Source: Brachypterus glaber (lineage: Eukaryota; Arthropoda; Insecta; Coleoptera; Kateretidae). From it: a DNA stretch of 64,000 nt. Each line of letters starts with the position of its first letter. Positions within the stretch are counted from its first letter, which is position 1. Made by a program: the position numbers and the translations under genes. Under the pieces are notes generated by a model. That model made no database searches. It was not told the origin of the DNA and saw only the letters and a list, made by a program, of their open reading frames with translations. The stretch covers positions 38,158,774 through 38,222,773 of the forward strand of contig OY294049.1 of the NCBI GenBank assembly GCA_958510825.1, read 5' to 3'. Of the stretch, positions 46,284-64,000 are shown one piece after another.

Positions 46284-48964
46284 TTAACGATTTTTCTTTT
46301 GCTGAGGCTTTCCAAACGGTTTTCCTTTGCCTTTGGCATTGCCTTTTCCTTTTCCTCCAAACTTACTGCCAGACGCACCTTTTCCAGTAAATTTACTACC
46401 CCCCTTTTTAGGCTTATTCTTCATTTTCTGCTCAAAATTCGCATCATACCGGAGTTTTTTCACGTTTTTCTGAGAAGTATCTGTAAGATCAGAAAAGTTG
46501 GACTTGCGCTTTTTGCTGACTAATTTTCTTTGCTCTGTATCTTCCTTTACAACTCCTATTCTTTTTTGTTTTTGATTTCTTTTAGCTAATTTCGCTTGCA
46601 TAAGAGCTACTTTACTCACTTCACTGTTGACTTCTGGTTTACCTTTACCTTTTTTATTTTTAGCGTTTTTTCCTTTATCATTTTTCTTTATTGATTCTGC
46701 GGGTTTTATACTTAAACGTTCCTTTTCATCTTTTCTTTCTTTTTTAGTTTGAAACCATGGTCTTTTTTCATCAACTTCTCCCTTTAAGATTTTTTCTGCC
46801 CTATTATGCTGATTCTCAGCTTTGCTTAACAATCTTTCTTCATACTCTTCTTGTAAAACTTGTGCTATCTGGGGCTCTAATTTTTCCAATTTTTGTCGAT
46901 ATTTATCTATAATATCGATTGGAATAACTCTACTTTTAACCGGATTTTTCGCTCTTTTTATAACATCTTTCACAATCTTGCGTTCTTGTTCACCAGCTAA
47001 GCTTACAGAAACACCAGCCCTTCCAGCACGAGCTGTTCTACCTACCCTGTGAATATAATGCTCTATGGTAGCAGGCATGACGAAATTTATAACAGTTTGA
47101 ACTCCCTGTATATCTAAACCTCTAGCAGCAACATCTGTTGCAACTAAAACATCGCATTCTTTATCTTTAAATTTCCTTAAAGCTTCTAGACGTTGAGGTT
47201 GTGTTAAGTTTCCATGTAATTCCGCGACTTTTAACCCTAACAGACCTAATAAAATATGCAATCTATGGGCTTGTTTTTTAGTTTGAACAAAGACCATACA
47301 ATGTTCTCTAAAAGTCCTACAAACTAAAGCTGATAATATTGGTTCTCTATCTGCCTCTTTATCAGTTCGAATTCTAACAAATTCTTGTCTCAGATTAAAT
47401 GCTACATCTCTGTTACTATCAACAAACAAGCGAATAGGTTTATTGAGAGATACAGCAGCCAAATTTTCTACTTCATCAGTCATTGTAGCTGAAAACAACA
47501 TGGTTTGTCTCTGCCTTGAACACTGCCTGATGATCTCCTTCATTTGCTCAGCAAAATACTCATCTAGCATCCTATCAGCTTCATCAAGAATTAACACCTC
47601 AATAGAATCCAGAGAAAAAGTTGGGGTACTTTTCAAATGATCTATCAAACGACCTGGTGTCGCTATTACAATGTCCGGGTTTTTACGTAGAATATTTTCT
47701 TGGACTTTCAGGTCCAAACCACCGACAGCTAGACCGATTTGTATGTCCGAAAACTGGCAAATTTGTTTGGTAACTTGGTAGACTTGAACACCCAATTCTC
47801 TGGTGGGAACAAGAACTAGTACTCTGGTGACTGGGGTACCTCCTGAGGGTCTGTAGAGTAAACGTTCTAATGTTGGTAGCATGTAAGCAGCCGTTTTACC
47901 TGTACCAGTCGCGGCGCAACCACAAATATCCCGTCCTAGAAAAATAAAATAGAGTAAATGGAGTGGAATAGGTTATTTAGGGTAATTTGTGGCAAAGTTA
48001 TTTCAGATATAACCCTTAAGACAGTACATAGTTTATTTTAATTATAACTGTGCTTAACTGCGGCGCATTCACCAATTTTTAAAATTTTGCGCAGAGATAG
48101 AGTATATAATTATTTTAAGTTTAGTGGAGGTGCAGAGTCTGCACTGTAGACTCTATTTTCCTGGTAAAACGATATGTTTGTGTAAGGATTTTTGGTAGAA
48201 ACTGAAGTGGGGCCCCACGTAGGGAGTCAAATGGAGGGTAAAAACATTTTATCACACATTGTGGCATCACAGCTCACCAATAGTTTCAACCTTATGTATT
48301 AAATTGAAAAAAAAAAAAAAAACAATTGATTACCTAACAGTGCCACAGGAATGGTTGCAGATTGAATGGGTGTTGGATGAACAAACTTCATTTGAGAAAT
48401 GGACTTCAGTAAAGGTCTTGAAAGGTTCATTTGATAAAAACTTCCATTTTCAGTATTCATTTCAACATCCTCAAAAAATGGTTCCTCAGGTTCCTCTTCT
48501 GTTTTTGATTTCTTCTTCTTTTTCTTCTCTTTGGTTTTAATTTTGTCATGTTTCATTTCATCGTCTGATAAAGATATATCTGAATCATGTGCTTCTTTGT
48601 CATCTTCCTCGATTTCTTCATCTTCTGAATCTTTATTACTATCTCTTATCTTCTTTATTTTATCATCTGTCTTGCTTTTGGCTTTACGCTTAATATATTT
48701 TGTCAAATCATTCCAAGAGTCTTTATTATATTCTTCTACTGAGCTTACAAATTGAAAATCATTGTTAAAATCAGCTTGTTTTTTATTTTTTTGTTTTGTC
48801 GGTTGAAACTAAAAGAAAAACATATGTATTAAAAATGTTTAGCTATAAAATTAAATTCTAACCTCAACTTCCACATCCGAGTCTTCTGAAAAATACTCTA
48901 CTTCATCATCATCCTCGATTGTCCTTATTATATCGGAAAATCCCTTTTCTTTCTGGGCTATCAT
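46284..48964 (-). CDS. DDX27: ATP-dependent RNA helicase DDX27
   Basis: Nucleolar DEAD-box helicase; the family (yeast Drs1) acts in large-subunit rRNA processing. Exons: 48964-48863, 48808-48334, 47935-46284; phases agree, giving 742 residues. An acidic/lysine-rich N-terminus is followed by the Q motif (MKFVHPTPIQSATIPVALLG), Walker A AATGTGKT (about 200-207), PTRELGVQ, ATPGR, DEAD at about 310-313, SAT at about 341-343, VATDVAARGLDIQGV and HRVGRTARAGRAG. A long basic tail rich in Lys and Gly ends in GKPQQKKNR, typical of nucleolar helicases. All catalytic motifs look intact. The start ATG reads MIAQKEKGFSDII, the DDX27-type beginning. The gene is head-to-head with GMPR. Confidence 0.97.
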
Positions 48965-49395
48965 AATGATAATATTGGTTTTAAACACTCATAAATAATA
49001 AAATTGTGGAAATTTCAAAATAAAACGTGCTGACAGCATGCGCAATGTATACAAGTAGTAACCTTAGCCATTTCGGAAAATTAATTATCTTTTTTAATTA
49101 ATAATTCTTTCAAAATTAAATAAACTTAATGAAACAAGCCAAAAAAATATGAATTGATTTTAATTGTAGTAAATTGATTTTTAATTAGATAAAAATGATT
49201 AAAGTTTGTCAGAGAGATTAAAGTAGTTGCGAGTGCTTAGTCACTGCCGCGCATGTGTCATTTATCCCGCTGTCATTCAAAAAGTCGAGCGGGTCTCAGT
49301 TGACGTCAGTTGCAGTCAGCTGAAAGTTATTTTTACTTACTTCAGTAGTAAATTTTCATTAAATTTAGTTAGTTAATTATATTAATTAGTTGAAA
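48965..49395. promoter_or_regulatory. Shared divergent upstream region of DDX27 and GMPR
   Basis: 431 bases separate the two start codons. The GC-richer middle (about 49215-49320) contains TGACGTCAGTTGCAGTCAG, which includes a palindromic CRE/ATF-like TGACGTCA. No TATA box can be placed confidently. A bidirectional promoter is an inference from spacing. Confidence 0.5.
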
Positions 49396-54910
<5,515 letters not shown>

Positions 54911-54977
54911 TGAATTTTTTATCAAAAATAGTCCAAGTAAGGTAATTGTTTAGCCTTTTTCAATCTCATTTAGCCTA

Positions 54978-55119
54978 AGGGAACGTTCAAGTATTACGTA
55001 ACGCAAATTTTGATCATTTTGCACCCCCCCCCTGTAACGCTATTTTGCTATACCATTAACATGGGCGTAACACTCCAAAATGCCCCCCTAGAAGCGTTAC
55101 TTAATACTTGAACGTTCCC
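54978..55119. mobile_element. Palindromic MITE, AGGGAACGTTC family
   Basis: AGGGAACGTTCAAGTATTAC with complementary CTTAATACTTGAACGTTCCC at the right, TA on both sides, C-rich centre. Shares even internal bases (ACCATTAACATGGG) with 15764-15902, indicating a young subfamily. It begins 67 bases after the GMPR stop and is probably in its 3' UTR. Confidence 0.75.
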
Positions 55120-56987
55120 TAAGAGCTGGTGAACATTTTTAACAATTTATTTTCTGCTGGTTGAATTTAACATGTCATAACCCCTTGACTTTTGGTTAAT
55201 TTATCACCAATTCGTCAAAATATTTATTTATTTATTTTATTTATTTGAAATAGATACACAGAATCATAAGTCGCCCGAGTTAACTCGGGTAAGCGGAAAA
55301 AAGCCAACCTGCTGTAAACGGGGGTGAGTGCGTTAAGGGGTCAAAGTACATCCTGTTTCTGGATCCGATTTCGGGTGTAACAAGCCTCAAAAAGCTGTTA
55401 AGTGATTATAATCGATTACTAGCATAATCTTAATGAGAATCACGTAAATCACGTAATCTTTAAGAACATGATTAAGTAATCACTGAACAAATTACTACCC
55501 CTTGGATGTTCTGGACCAGAATCTGGTAACTTCGAAATATAATGTACTTAAAAATGTTCACCAACTTTCCGAGTATAAAATGACAAAAAAAGCTATCCAC
55601 TTCTGTGAAATGAATCAATTACTAGAACTAAAAAACATGTTTGTTCCTAATAGAGAGAATTAAGTTCATTATTAACTATTAACTCTTTTTAGTTCCGGTA
55701 TCCATTGTGTTTCAGAAATAGACCACAAAATAGTAAAGAAACAGGCTATTTATACGTCGGACGTATACGAAGCTAACTATACGTCCTGTATTCTTATTGG
55801 CTGATTTTCAGGGTTTAAAAGTTTTTAAGGTATATTTTTCGTCAAAAATTTATTTTTCCCGTTTAAATAGCAAGGCTATGCCCCCCATAAGCTTCCAAAA
55901 CACAAAACAAATAATAAATAATTAGTCTTAATATGATAATACACCATGTATTAACTATTTGGACCTTTTTGCGCAAATTAACAAAATTTCATCAGTTTTA
56001 AAGAAAAAAAAAATCTTCAAAAAAATATTAAAAAATAAATAGTTATATGTTTAAAAAGAGAAAAAGAGAAGGTTAAACTCTTTAATATGACGTATGACAA
56101 GACCTAGGGTGCCATTTAAAATATTGTCCACCACTGCCCCCCTGGCGCCACCTTACCGAATAAAAAATTAAAAAAGATGGCAAATTATAATTCGTATCGT
56201 GTGATTTACATATTCCAAATTTAAAGTTTATATCTCATTTCGTTCAAACGTTACGGGGGTGTGACATTTAAAAGTTACGTCCGAATAATCGCGTGACTTA
56301 AGTAATTGTTCATCCAATAAGCATATAGGACGTATACTTAGCTTTGTATACGTCGGTCGTATATATAGCCAGTTTGAATGTTAAATTACAACTCTATAGG
56401 GTCACTCTGTCCAACGGCAGCTTACTGCTTAGGCAGTCGTCAAAAAAAATATAATCCCTATTTTTAAGTGGATTTTTTATTACCGCGCTAATAAAAAAAT
56501 ATACTAAACATGTTCTCTTTTATCTGCTGTTTTAATATTTTAAGAAAAAATATAATTTACCAAAAAAATAATTGCCATTTAGTTAAATTTTAAAAATATT
56601 TATTTGTATATGTAAATGTATTGTCCACATTGTATCCAAAATGTTTTATTCTTATTACGAATCTGTTATTTTATAAACCAAAAATTTACTTTATAACATT
56701 TGTTAATTTAACGCACATAAGTCAAACTATACTTTTTGCACGAATAACAAAACAGCTCAAAATGTTTCCAAAAGACAATATTCCTAAAAATAGTCACCTT
56801 TTTATTTATTACTATATTTTTACAGTTTAATATTATATTTTCATTACTGCCCAATATATTAATATATATTTATTTAAAAATGCATTTTATTAAAAAAAAA
56901 AACACCAAAATATATTTCTAATCTAAAATTCCCAATATACTGTTAGTTTTAGTATAAACATAACAGCCTTAATACAAAGTATTTATA

Positions 56988-59717
56988 TGGTCTGTTTCAT
57001 CAAGGAAGATGGTAAATTAAAAATCGCACAGTAAATATTTTTACAAAAGGTTTGAATAGTATATGTATGTGTGTAGAATATAGTTATGTTTTATAAAATA
57101 AACGACGCAGTATATTCGCACATCCAATATTCGTACCTGTTTTGAAAATATTCACTGTGCGATTTTTAATTTACTATCTTGCTTGAAGAAACAGATCATA
57201 GTTCAGGTTCCTGAATTGCGTTTACATTTACCCCCCTGTCCCCTACCTTAGTTTATGGTATAGGGTATTTTTACTCAGGGTCTCAGTAAAAAATACCTTT
57301 ATCAAGTGAATAAAGTAACAGTAAAACTATGGTCTGTTTTTTCAAGCAAGATAGTAAATTAAAAATCGCATATAGTATATGTATGTGTGTAGAATATAGT
57401 TATGTTTTATAAAATAAACGACGCAGTATATTCGCACATCCAATATTCGAACCTGTTTTGAAAATATTCACTGTGCGATTTTTAATTTACTATCTTGCTT
57501 GAAGAAACAGATCATAGTTCAGGTTCCTGAATTACGTTTACATTTACCCCCCTGTCCCCTTAGGGACACTAGATCTAGGTCCCCTACCTTAGTTTATGGT
57601 ATAGGGTATTTTTACTCACGGCCTGAGTAAAAAATACCTTCATCAAGTGAATAAACTAACAGTAAAACTATGATCTGTTTTTACAAGCAAGATAGTAAAT
57701 TAAAAATCGCACAGTAAATATTTTTACAAAAGGTTTGAATAGTATATGTATGTGTGTAGAATATAGTTATGTTTTATAAAATAAACTACGCAGTGTATTC
57801 GCACATCCAATATTCGAATCTGTTTTGAAAATATTCACTGTGCGATTTTTTAATTTACTATCTTGCTTGAAGAAACAGATCATAGTTCAGGTTCCTGAAT
57901 TGCGTTTACATTTACCCCCCTGTCCCCTTAGGGACACTAGATCTAGGTCCCCTACCTTAGTTTATGGTATAGGGTATTTTTACTCACGGCCTGAGTAAAA
58001 AATACCTTCATCAAGTGAATAAACTAACAGTAAAACTATGATCTGTTTTTACAAGCAAGATAGTAAATTAAAAATCGCACAGTAAATATTTTTACAAAAG
58101 GTTTGAATAGTATATGTATGTGTGTAGAATATAGTTATGTTTTATAAAATAAACTACGCAGTGTATTCGCACATCCAATATTCGAATCTGTTTTGAAAAT
58201 ATTCACTGTGCGATTTTTAATTTACTATCTTGCTTGAAGAAACAGATCATAGTTCAGGTTCCTGAATTGCGTTTACATTTACCCCCCTGTCCCCTTAGGG
58301 ACACTAGATCTAGGTCCCCTACCTTAGTTTATGGTATAGGGTATTTTTACTCACGGCCTAAGTAAAAAATACCTTCATCAAGTGAATAAACTAACAGTAA
58401 AACTATGATCTGTTTTTTCAAGCAAGATAGTAAATTAAAAATCGCACAGTAAATATTTTTACAACAGGTTTGAATAGTATATGTTTGTGTATAGAATATA
58501 GTTATGTTTTATAAAATAAACTACGCAGTGTATTCGCACATCCAATATTCGAATCTGTTTTGAAAATATTCACTGTGCGATTTTTAATTTACTATCTTGC
58601 TTGAAGAAACAGATCATAGTTCAGGTTCCTGAATTGCGTTTACATTTACCCCCCTGTCCCCTTAGGGACACTAGATCTAGGTCCCCTACCTTAGTTTATG
58701 GTATAGGGTATTTTTACTCACGGCCTGAGTAAAAAATACCTTCATCAAGTGAATAAACTAACAGTAAAACTATGATCTGTTTTTTCAAGCAAGATAGTAA
58801 ATTAAAAATCGCACAGTAAATATTTTTACAACAGGATTGAATAGTATATGTTTGTGTATAGAATATAGTTATGTTTTATAAAATAAACTACGCAGTGTAT
58901 TCGCACATCCAATATTCGAATCTGTTTTGAAAATATTCACTGTGCGATTTTTAATTTACTATCTTGCTTGAAGAAACAGATCATAGTTCAGGTTCCTGAA
59001 TTGCGTTTACATTTACCCCCCTGTCCCCTTAGGGACACTAGATCTAGGTCCCCTACCTTAGTTTATGGTATAGGGTATTTTTACTCACGGCCTGAGTAAA
59101 AAATACCTTCATCAAGTGAATAAACTAACAGTAAAACTATGATCTGTTTTTTCAAGCAAGATAGTAAATTAAAAATCGCACAGTAAATATTTTTACAACA
59201 GGTTTGAATAGTATATGTTTGTGTATAGAATATAGTTCTGTTTTATAAAATAAACTACGCAGTGTATTCGCACATCCAATATTCGAACCTGTTTTGAAAA
59301 TATTCACTGTGCGATTTTTAATTTACTATCTTGCTTGAAGAAACAGATCATAGTTCAGGTTCCTGAAATGCGTTTACATTTACCCCCCTGTCCCCTTAGG
59401 TACACTAGATCTAGGTCCCCTACCTTAGTTTATGGTATAGGGTATTTTTACTCACGGCCTGAGTAAAAAATACCTTCATCAAGTGAATAAACTAACAGTA
59501 AAACTATGATCTGTTTTTTCAAGCAAGATAGTAAATTAAAAATCGCACAGTAAATATTTTTACAAAAGGTTTGAATAGTATATGTATGTGTGTAGAATAT
59601 AGTTATGTTTTATAAAATAAACTACGCAGTGTATTCGCACATCCAATATTCGAATCTGTTTTGAAAATATTCACTGTGCGATTTTTAATTTACTATCTTG
59701 CTTGATGAAACAGACCA
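56988..59717. repeat. Tandem array of eight hairpin units bounded by terminal inverted repeats
   Basis: Units start at 56988, 57330, 57671, 58039, 58406, 58773, 59140 and 59507, so the period is 367-368 bases in the last five intervals and ~342 in the first two. Each unit is a ~210-bp hairpin (arms AGATAGTAAATTAAAAATCG and complement) followed by a ~155-bp spacer with CCCCTGTCCCCTTAGGGACA. The last unit has no spacer. The outermost ends, TGGTCTGTTTCATCAAG and CTTGATGAAACAGACCA, are exact complements and differ from most internal ends (ATCTGTTT..TTCAAG). TA flanks the whole array. This is a MITE amplified into a satellite. Confidence 0.9.
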
Positions 59718-60013
59718 TAAGTAAAATTTCCATATAATATCCCTATATGAAGTAGGTTAAAAACAATCCTCTAAAAAATTTGTTTAATAAAACACATTCA
59801 AATAAGGCAAAACAAATAGTAAAATTAAAATATTAGTGTAACAATAGTTATATTTAGATTGAGATTTATTTCTTAATACCAATAAGCTCGTCTAAACTTA
59901 AATTCGTAAAAATTATAATAATAATTTTTTAAATAAATAAAATTTACATACTTTGTGATACAGTTATTTAGTAACCAAGGTGAATGTAATAGAGGAACTG
60001 CTTAATAAAAAAA

Positions 60014-62759
60014 ATGAAGAACACTATAGCGGTAAGTAAAATTTACTATTTTTTTAACATTTGAGATTATAATTATCGAAATTGTATCACGAGATTATAT
60101 ATGTATTATAATTATCACCATTTCTATATTTATTTTTTGGTTTTAAATCGTTCTGTTACCTATTCAATGTAGACCGAGTTACCTTCAATTGACCCTAAAC
60201 AAAAGTTTTCTACTGTTTTTGGTTTTTTTGCATTTTTTTAGCATAACAACATTTTTAAATGCCAAAATTAAAAAATATGTATTTTTTCTTTATTGTATAA
60301 TAATTGTAACTAAGTACATTGGTCCACGGACTAATAATGGATGTACTGTGTACGTCCATATATTTACATCCTTTGTCGGTGGACGTCCATTTACCTTCCA
60401 TAATTTCAGCTCTCTACGTTTATTCTAGTGGGAGAAACAGAGAGAGGGCGAACTTGGCCTTATACGCGTATGGGGAGTGATTTGAAGATAAGGGGAATGT
60501 AAAATTTATTTTAAAATTTGATTATCACTGGATGAGTATGTAACCTAATTTTAGTTTTAAATTATCTCGTGGGTAATAAATGGATTTTTTTAATTTTAGG
60601 GGTGGGGGTTCGGGGGTAAGTTTTATATTAAATTGTATTGTCAGACGAGCATGTGTACCAAATTTTAGCTTACTAAGTATATTCTAAGTGGTCGAAAAAG
60701 CCTTTGGCAGATTTTCCCTAAACAAACAAACAACAAACATTGCAAGTTAAATAAAAGTGTTTCACAGTCGCAAAAACCAGTTAAGTAAGCAAAAAAGCAA
60801 GTCCTATGGATGCTGGATGGATGGTTTGAACGGACATCTTATGAATGTCGACAGTTGTATCATCTGGACTCTGAACGGATATCCATGGGACGTCCATAGA
60901 GAAAAATGGGCATCCTATGGATATACAGTCGTCCATGAATATATGTCCATTGTGCTATCTGGGTATCTACATGTATCTACATTTTTTTTAGCTATTAATC
61001 TTATTTTTAAATGTCGTGCTAAGTCAACAAGCGTTGGTATACAGTAACTCTCTAAAAAAAGTAGTTGGCGCAGAATGCAAAGTTCCAATAAAATGTACGT
61101 CCAATACGACGTTTAGCTTTTGTTTTATGGTAAATGGAGAAGAAATTGCGAATGAGGAGTCCTATGAATGTCCCACAGGATTTGTTTGTACCTCTGACAT
61201 TTTGGAACCGTAAGTCTTTAGGTCAAAACGTTCTACACCCCGGTCTGGAAACGATTTTTAGCTCCACTTTCATTCAGTTTTTTTTTTTTAATTATTTAGA
61301 GCTTTGGCATCTTTTTAAGACCAATTTTAAAAAAAATATATCGATGCGTTTTTGAGAAAATCTATTTTTATTTGTTTTAACAAAAAAAATATGACATATT
61401 TAAATATTATTTTAGATATTTAGATTTTACGTCAAAGAGTAAAAAAAAAGTTTTCATAGACGTTTGAGCTAAATTGTTTTTAAAGGGCATTTTTAAAATA
61501 TTTATTACTTCATATCTCAGTAACGGTTTAACTTATTAAAATGAAATTTTTACTGAACTATAGAACCAATAAAAACGTTTAACGTTTTATTAAAATTAAG
61601 TTTTTGACCAGGGTCGTAGATAAAGGGTGCCTCATAATGTATATGTAAAACTGTAAGTCTGTCCCTGGTTCAACATTTAATTTTTGTATGTCATAAATTG
61701 ATAATGTTTATTGGTTGCCTACTACAGTAAAAATTTCAAGTCAATAAGTTAAACCGTTCCTGAGTTATGAAGTGTATAATATTCTAAAAATCTCCCTTCT
61801 TCTAGCTCCCCTAAGAAGCCATTTAACACAAACGTTCCTAGAAACTTTTTGTCTCACTTTTTGACGTAAAATCTGAATATTTAAATTTTTTTTTAAATAT
61901 GTCATATTTTTTTTTTTGTTTGAACAAATGAAAGTCGTTTTTCTCAAAAACGCATCTATAGATTTTTTTAAATTTGGTCTTAAAAAGATGCAAAACTCTA
62001 AAGAATTAAATTATGAAAAAAAAACTTGGGTTATATGAAAGTTGAGCTAAAAATTGTTTCCACACCGGTGTGGATATTATTGTGCGTCCAAATTCAAAGG
62101 CCCTTTTCTCCAAAAAGGGAAATATTTCTTATTTTAATAAATTAAAGGTTTTCCTCGTACTAGATAAAATGGGCCAAAACTGTTATATGTCAGTTTTGCC
62201 CCAGTTTGCCCTATCTAGTACAGATTAAATTTATTAAAATAAAAATATATATTTTTGAGTATCTTAAATCAGTATTTTGTAGTTGTGTGGAACCTGAAAA
62301 TCCTGATATACGAGACCTGGATGACATAACAACCAGTGCCAAAAAAGAAATAACTTCCACTGCAATTGTTTCTACAACAACAGAAGAACCAAGTAGGTAG
62401 AGCCAAATATTAGTAACATTTGGACCATACTATGCATAGTATAAGAATACAACAAATTTTCTTTATAACGGCGTCTAACATTTTGCATTTGATGCGCTGT
62501 GAGCCAAAAACGAAATAAAAAAAGTTCTTTTTCGAAAAACTGCAATTTTTGTAAAGTTTACATTCAATATTTTTTTTTAGTCCTTCAGGAGTGCTCCAGC
62601 GAAATTACAGGAAACCATCGCGCTGAAAAATGCAACGAATTTTATGTCTGTGTCAGAGTCATGTGGTGGTATGAAAAAATCCGCCTTCTGTGCCTCTGGG
62701 GGCAAAGATTCGACCCTAAAATTTCAGAATGTGTTACTGATCCCACCTGTCAGGATTAA
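60014..62759 (+). CDS. Secreted chitin-binding (peritrophin-A/CBM14) protein
   Basis: Four exons: 60014-60031, 60992-61209, 62283-62392, 62581-62759; phases agree, 174 residues. Exon 1 has only six codons (MKNTIA) and joins LLILFLNVVLSQQALVYS to make a clear signal peptide. The second domain (exon 4) has six cysteines spaced 12-5-13-12-5, with GQRFDP before the fifth, the CBM14 chitin-binding pattern. The first domain (exons 2-3) also has six cysteines but with unusual spacing 5-8-15-5-8, around TTFSFC and YECPTGFVC; it may be a diverged CBM14 relative. A Thr/Ser-rich linker separates them. Such proteins bind chitin in the peritrophic matrix, trachea or cuticle; the site here is unknown. Poly(A) signal AATAAA at 62777. 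A large foldback fills intron 2. Confidence 0.85.
61235..62073. mobile_element. ~840-bp foldback element, copy 2
   Basis: Inverted ends CCGGTCTGGAAACGATTTTT and AAAATTGTTTCCACACCGGT, with long inner arms shared with 43134-43919. It begins only 25 bases after the exon 2 donor of the chitin-binding gene. Confidence 0.7.
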
Positions 62760-64000
62760 AAAAATGATTTGTAAATAATAAAATTTTCTAAACAAAAAAA
62801 ATATTTTTTTACTACCTTTTCTTAACTGATGTTTCGCTCTTTATCCATTTTAATTAGGAGGCAACGAACTTAACTAACTAAATTTGGGCAAAACCAGACA
62901 AGTTGTGACAGCCAAAAGGCAGCACTAAAGTTGTCAGTGTTCTTGATCAGCCGTCAGCAGAAGTAAATTAAAAATGCACCTGGTTGATCTAACAATAGAA
63001 TATTATCGAAAAAAAGCTGATGAAAGAGATTCGGATTCCTCGTAAAACTGTAGGTCCCGGGTTGTGAGGGAAACATCGTCGTTAAAAATGCAATAGTACC
63101 CCTAGGTAGGCCAAAAGGATAATAAAGTCCAGTTGCCAGACTTGTTCTCCCCTTTTTTACTACTACTAGAAAGAAAGAAAACTACGTTTTGGTAACTAGT
63201 GGGTAAAGTAAGATATTTCCCATGAGAAAATTAACCTGCGAGGCGTCAGCCCAGCAGGTTAATTTTCGAGAGGGCAATATCGGTTTACCCATGAGTGCCA
63301 TACAAGGTTTTATCCAATAAATAGCTTAAGAATTCATATTTTTATTAAAAATTTTAATGACATTTACAAGAAAATAATTTGACAAGTGAGTTGAGTGGGT
63401 AAAATAAATAATTATCTACTCAATAAAGTAAAAGCCACGCGGGGGTTATTATTGAGTTTATCTTTTGAAAATAAAGCTGGTAATTGTCTTATTATCTGTA
63501 TGTATTGGATAAAAATATTTCTTCTTGTCGGCATGCCGTGATTTATTTAAAGGGATAATTAAAAAAATAAAAATTATCTTTATGGGTAATATTCACCATA
63601 AATTTTTGTTTTCTACAAAACTGTAAACTAGATTAATTTAATGGTCTTTTATTGGGATGGGTATAAAATATTCACACCCAAATAAAAATGTATGCATTCT
63701 ATTCTAAATCGTTTTAAATATGTGTAAAGTAAAATTATATTTTTTTCTAACGGTAAGAAATAAATCCAAAATAAAAAAAAATTGTCTGTCCTTCTTTTTG
63801 TCGACGTAATTTTTATTATTGAGTTGTAGATCTTAACCCTTTTGCCAAATAACATTTTTCATAAGGCTTTTTTTAAACCGTACTATATTTTTTTGCTACT
63901 GTTTTTTGATGTTTGGTTTTGAAATAGAATTTTTTTATATTAAATTTTTGTATACATAATAATATTATTAAGTTTTAAAGATGATCAAATGACCCAGAAA
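62760..64000. other. Gene-free right end of the window
   Basis: After the 3' end of the chitin-binding gene I see only AT-rich sequence and the third copy of the ~325-bp repeat (63191-63510). The short frames near 63649-63855 are low complexity. A gene beyond the window cannot be excluded. Confidence 0.65.
63191..63510. repeat. ~325-bp interspersed repeat, copy 3
   Basis: Same sequence as 1698-2021, including the foldback AAAATTAACCTGCGAGG with its complement and AAAGCCACGCGGGGGTTATT. It starts at GGTAACTAGTGGGTAAA and ends TGTATTGGAT. Confidence 0.75.

Larger units (their letters stand above)
54911..60013. other. Gene-free stretch between GMPR and the chitin-binding gene
   Basis: No exon is supported. 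Contents: the palindromic MITE at 54978-55119; a region (about 55740-56360) repeating TATACGTC/GACGTATA words, some shared with GMPR intron 2 around 52920; an AT-rich block at about 56500-56960; and the tandem array at 56988-59717. The GMPR 3' UTR must lie just after 54910, but I see no clear AATAAA there. Confidence 0.65.

Noticed and set aside
60189..60428. Signal-peptide-like frame MTLNKSFLLFLVFLHFF
   Set aside because: Lies in intron 1 of the chitin-binding gene; the hydrophobic start comes from T-rich DNA, and the real signal peptide is formed by joining 60031 to 60992.

Overview
This window is nuclear DNA from an insect. The genes have short exons, GT-AG introns and arthropod-type homologues, including a peritrophin-A chitin-binding protein. 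The AT-rich intergenic and intronic DNA is packed with foldback MITEs, a tRNA-derived SINE, LINE fragments, a Penelope-like remnant and a tandem-repeat array. A beetle or another MITE-rich insect is plausible, but the sequence does not settle the order. I followed intron phase through every gene model below and the phases agree at every junction.

Layout. 1-3377: repeats only. 3378-6251 (+): two tandem COX6C-like genes with one intron each, in the same phase. 6603-19193 (-): a complete glutathione synthetase gene, tail-to-tail with the second COX6C gene, carrying two alternative copies of one internal exon (16765-16937 and 12875-13008). 19398-26012: repeats only. 26277-44338 (-): nuclear receptor coactivator 6 (NCOA6), eight coding exons, 1448 codons, followed by an in-frame acidic open frame past the stop. 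45550-45850 (-): the COX6C copy most like the canonical gene. 46284-48964 (-): the DEAD-box helicase DDX27. 49396-54910 (+): GMP reductase, head-to-head with DDX27. 54911-60013: repeats, including a 2.7-kb array of eight hairpin units at 56988-59717. 60014-62759 (+): a secreted chitin-binding (CBM14) protein. 62760-64000: repeats only.

Most of the genes are housekeeping: respiratory complex IV (COX6C), glutathione synthesis (GSS), purine salvage (GMPR), ribosome biogenesis (DDX27) and nuclear-receptor or COMPASS-type coactivation (NCOA6). They are not an operon or a pathway cluster.

The most unusual signal is in GSS. Two non-identical exons encode the same substrate- and metal-binding segment with identical phases. 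Using both, or neither, creates an early stop codon. A perfect 19-bp intronic hairpin lies 8 nt past one of their 5' splice sites. This predicts mutually exclusive splicing into two glutathione synthetase isoforms. Other points of interest are a possible stop-codon readthrough or alternative 3' exon in NCOA6, the three COX6C paralogues, a transposon-derived satellite, and several nested insertions whose exact borders can be read from empty copies in the same window.
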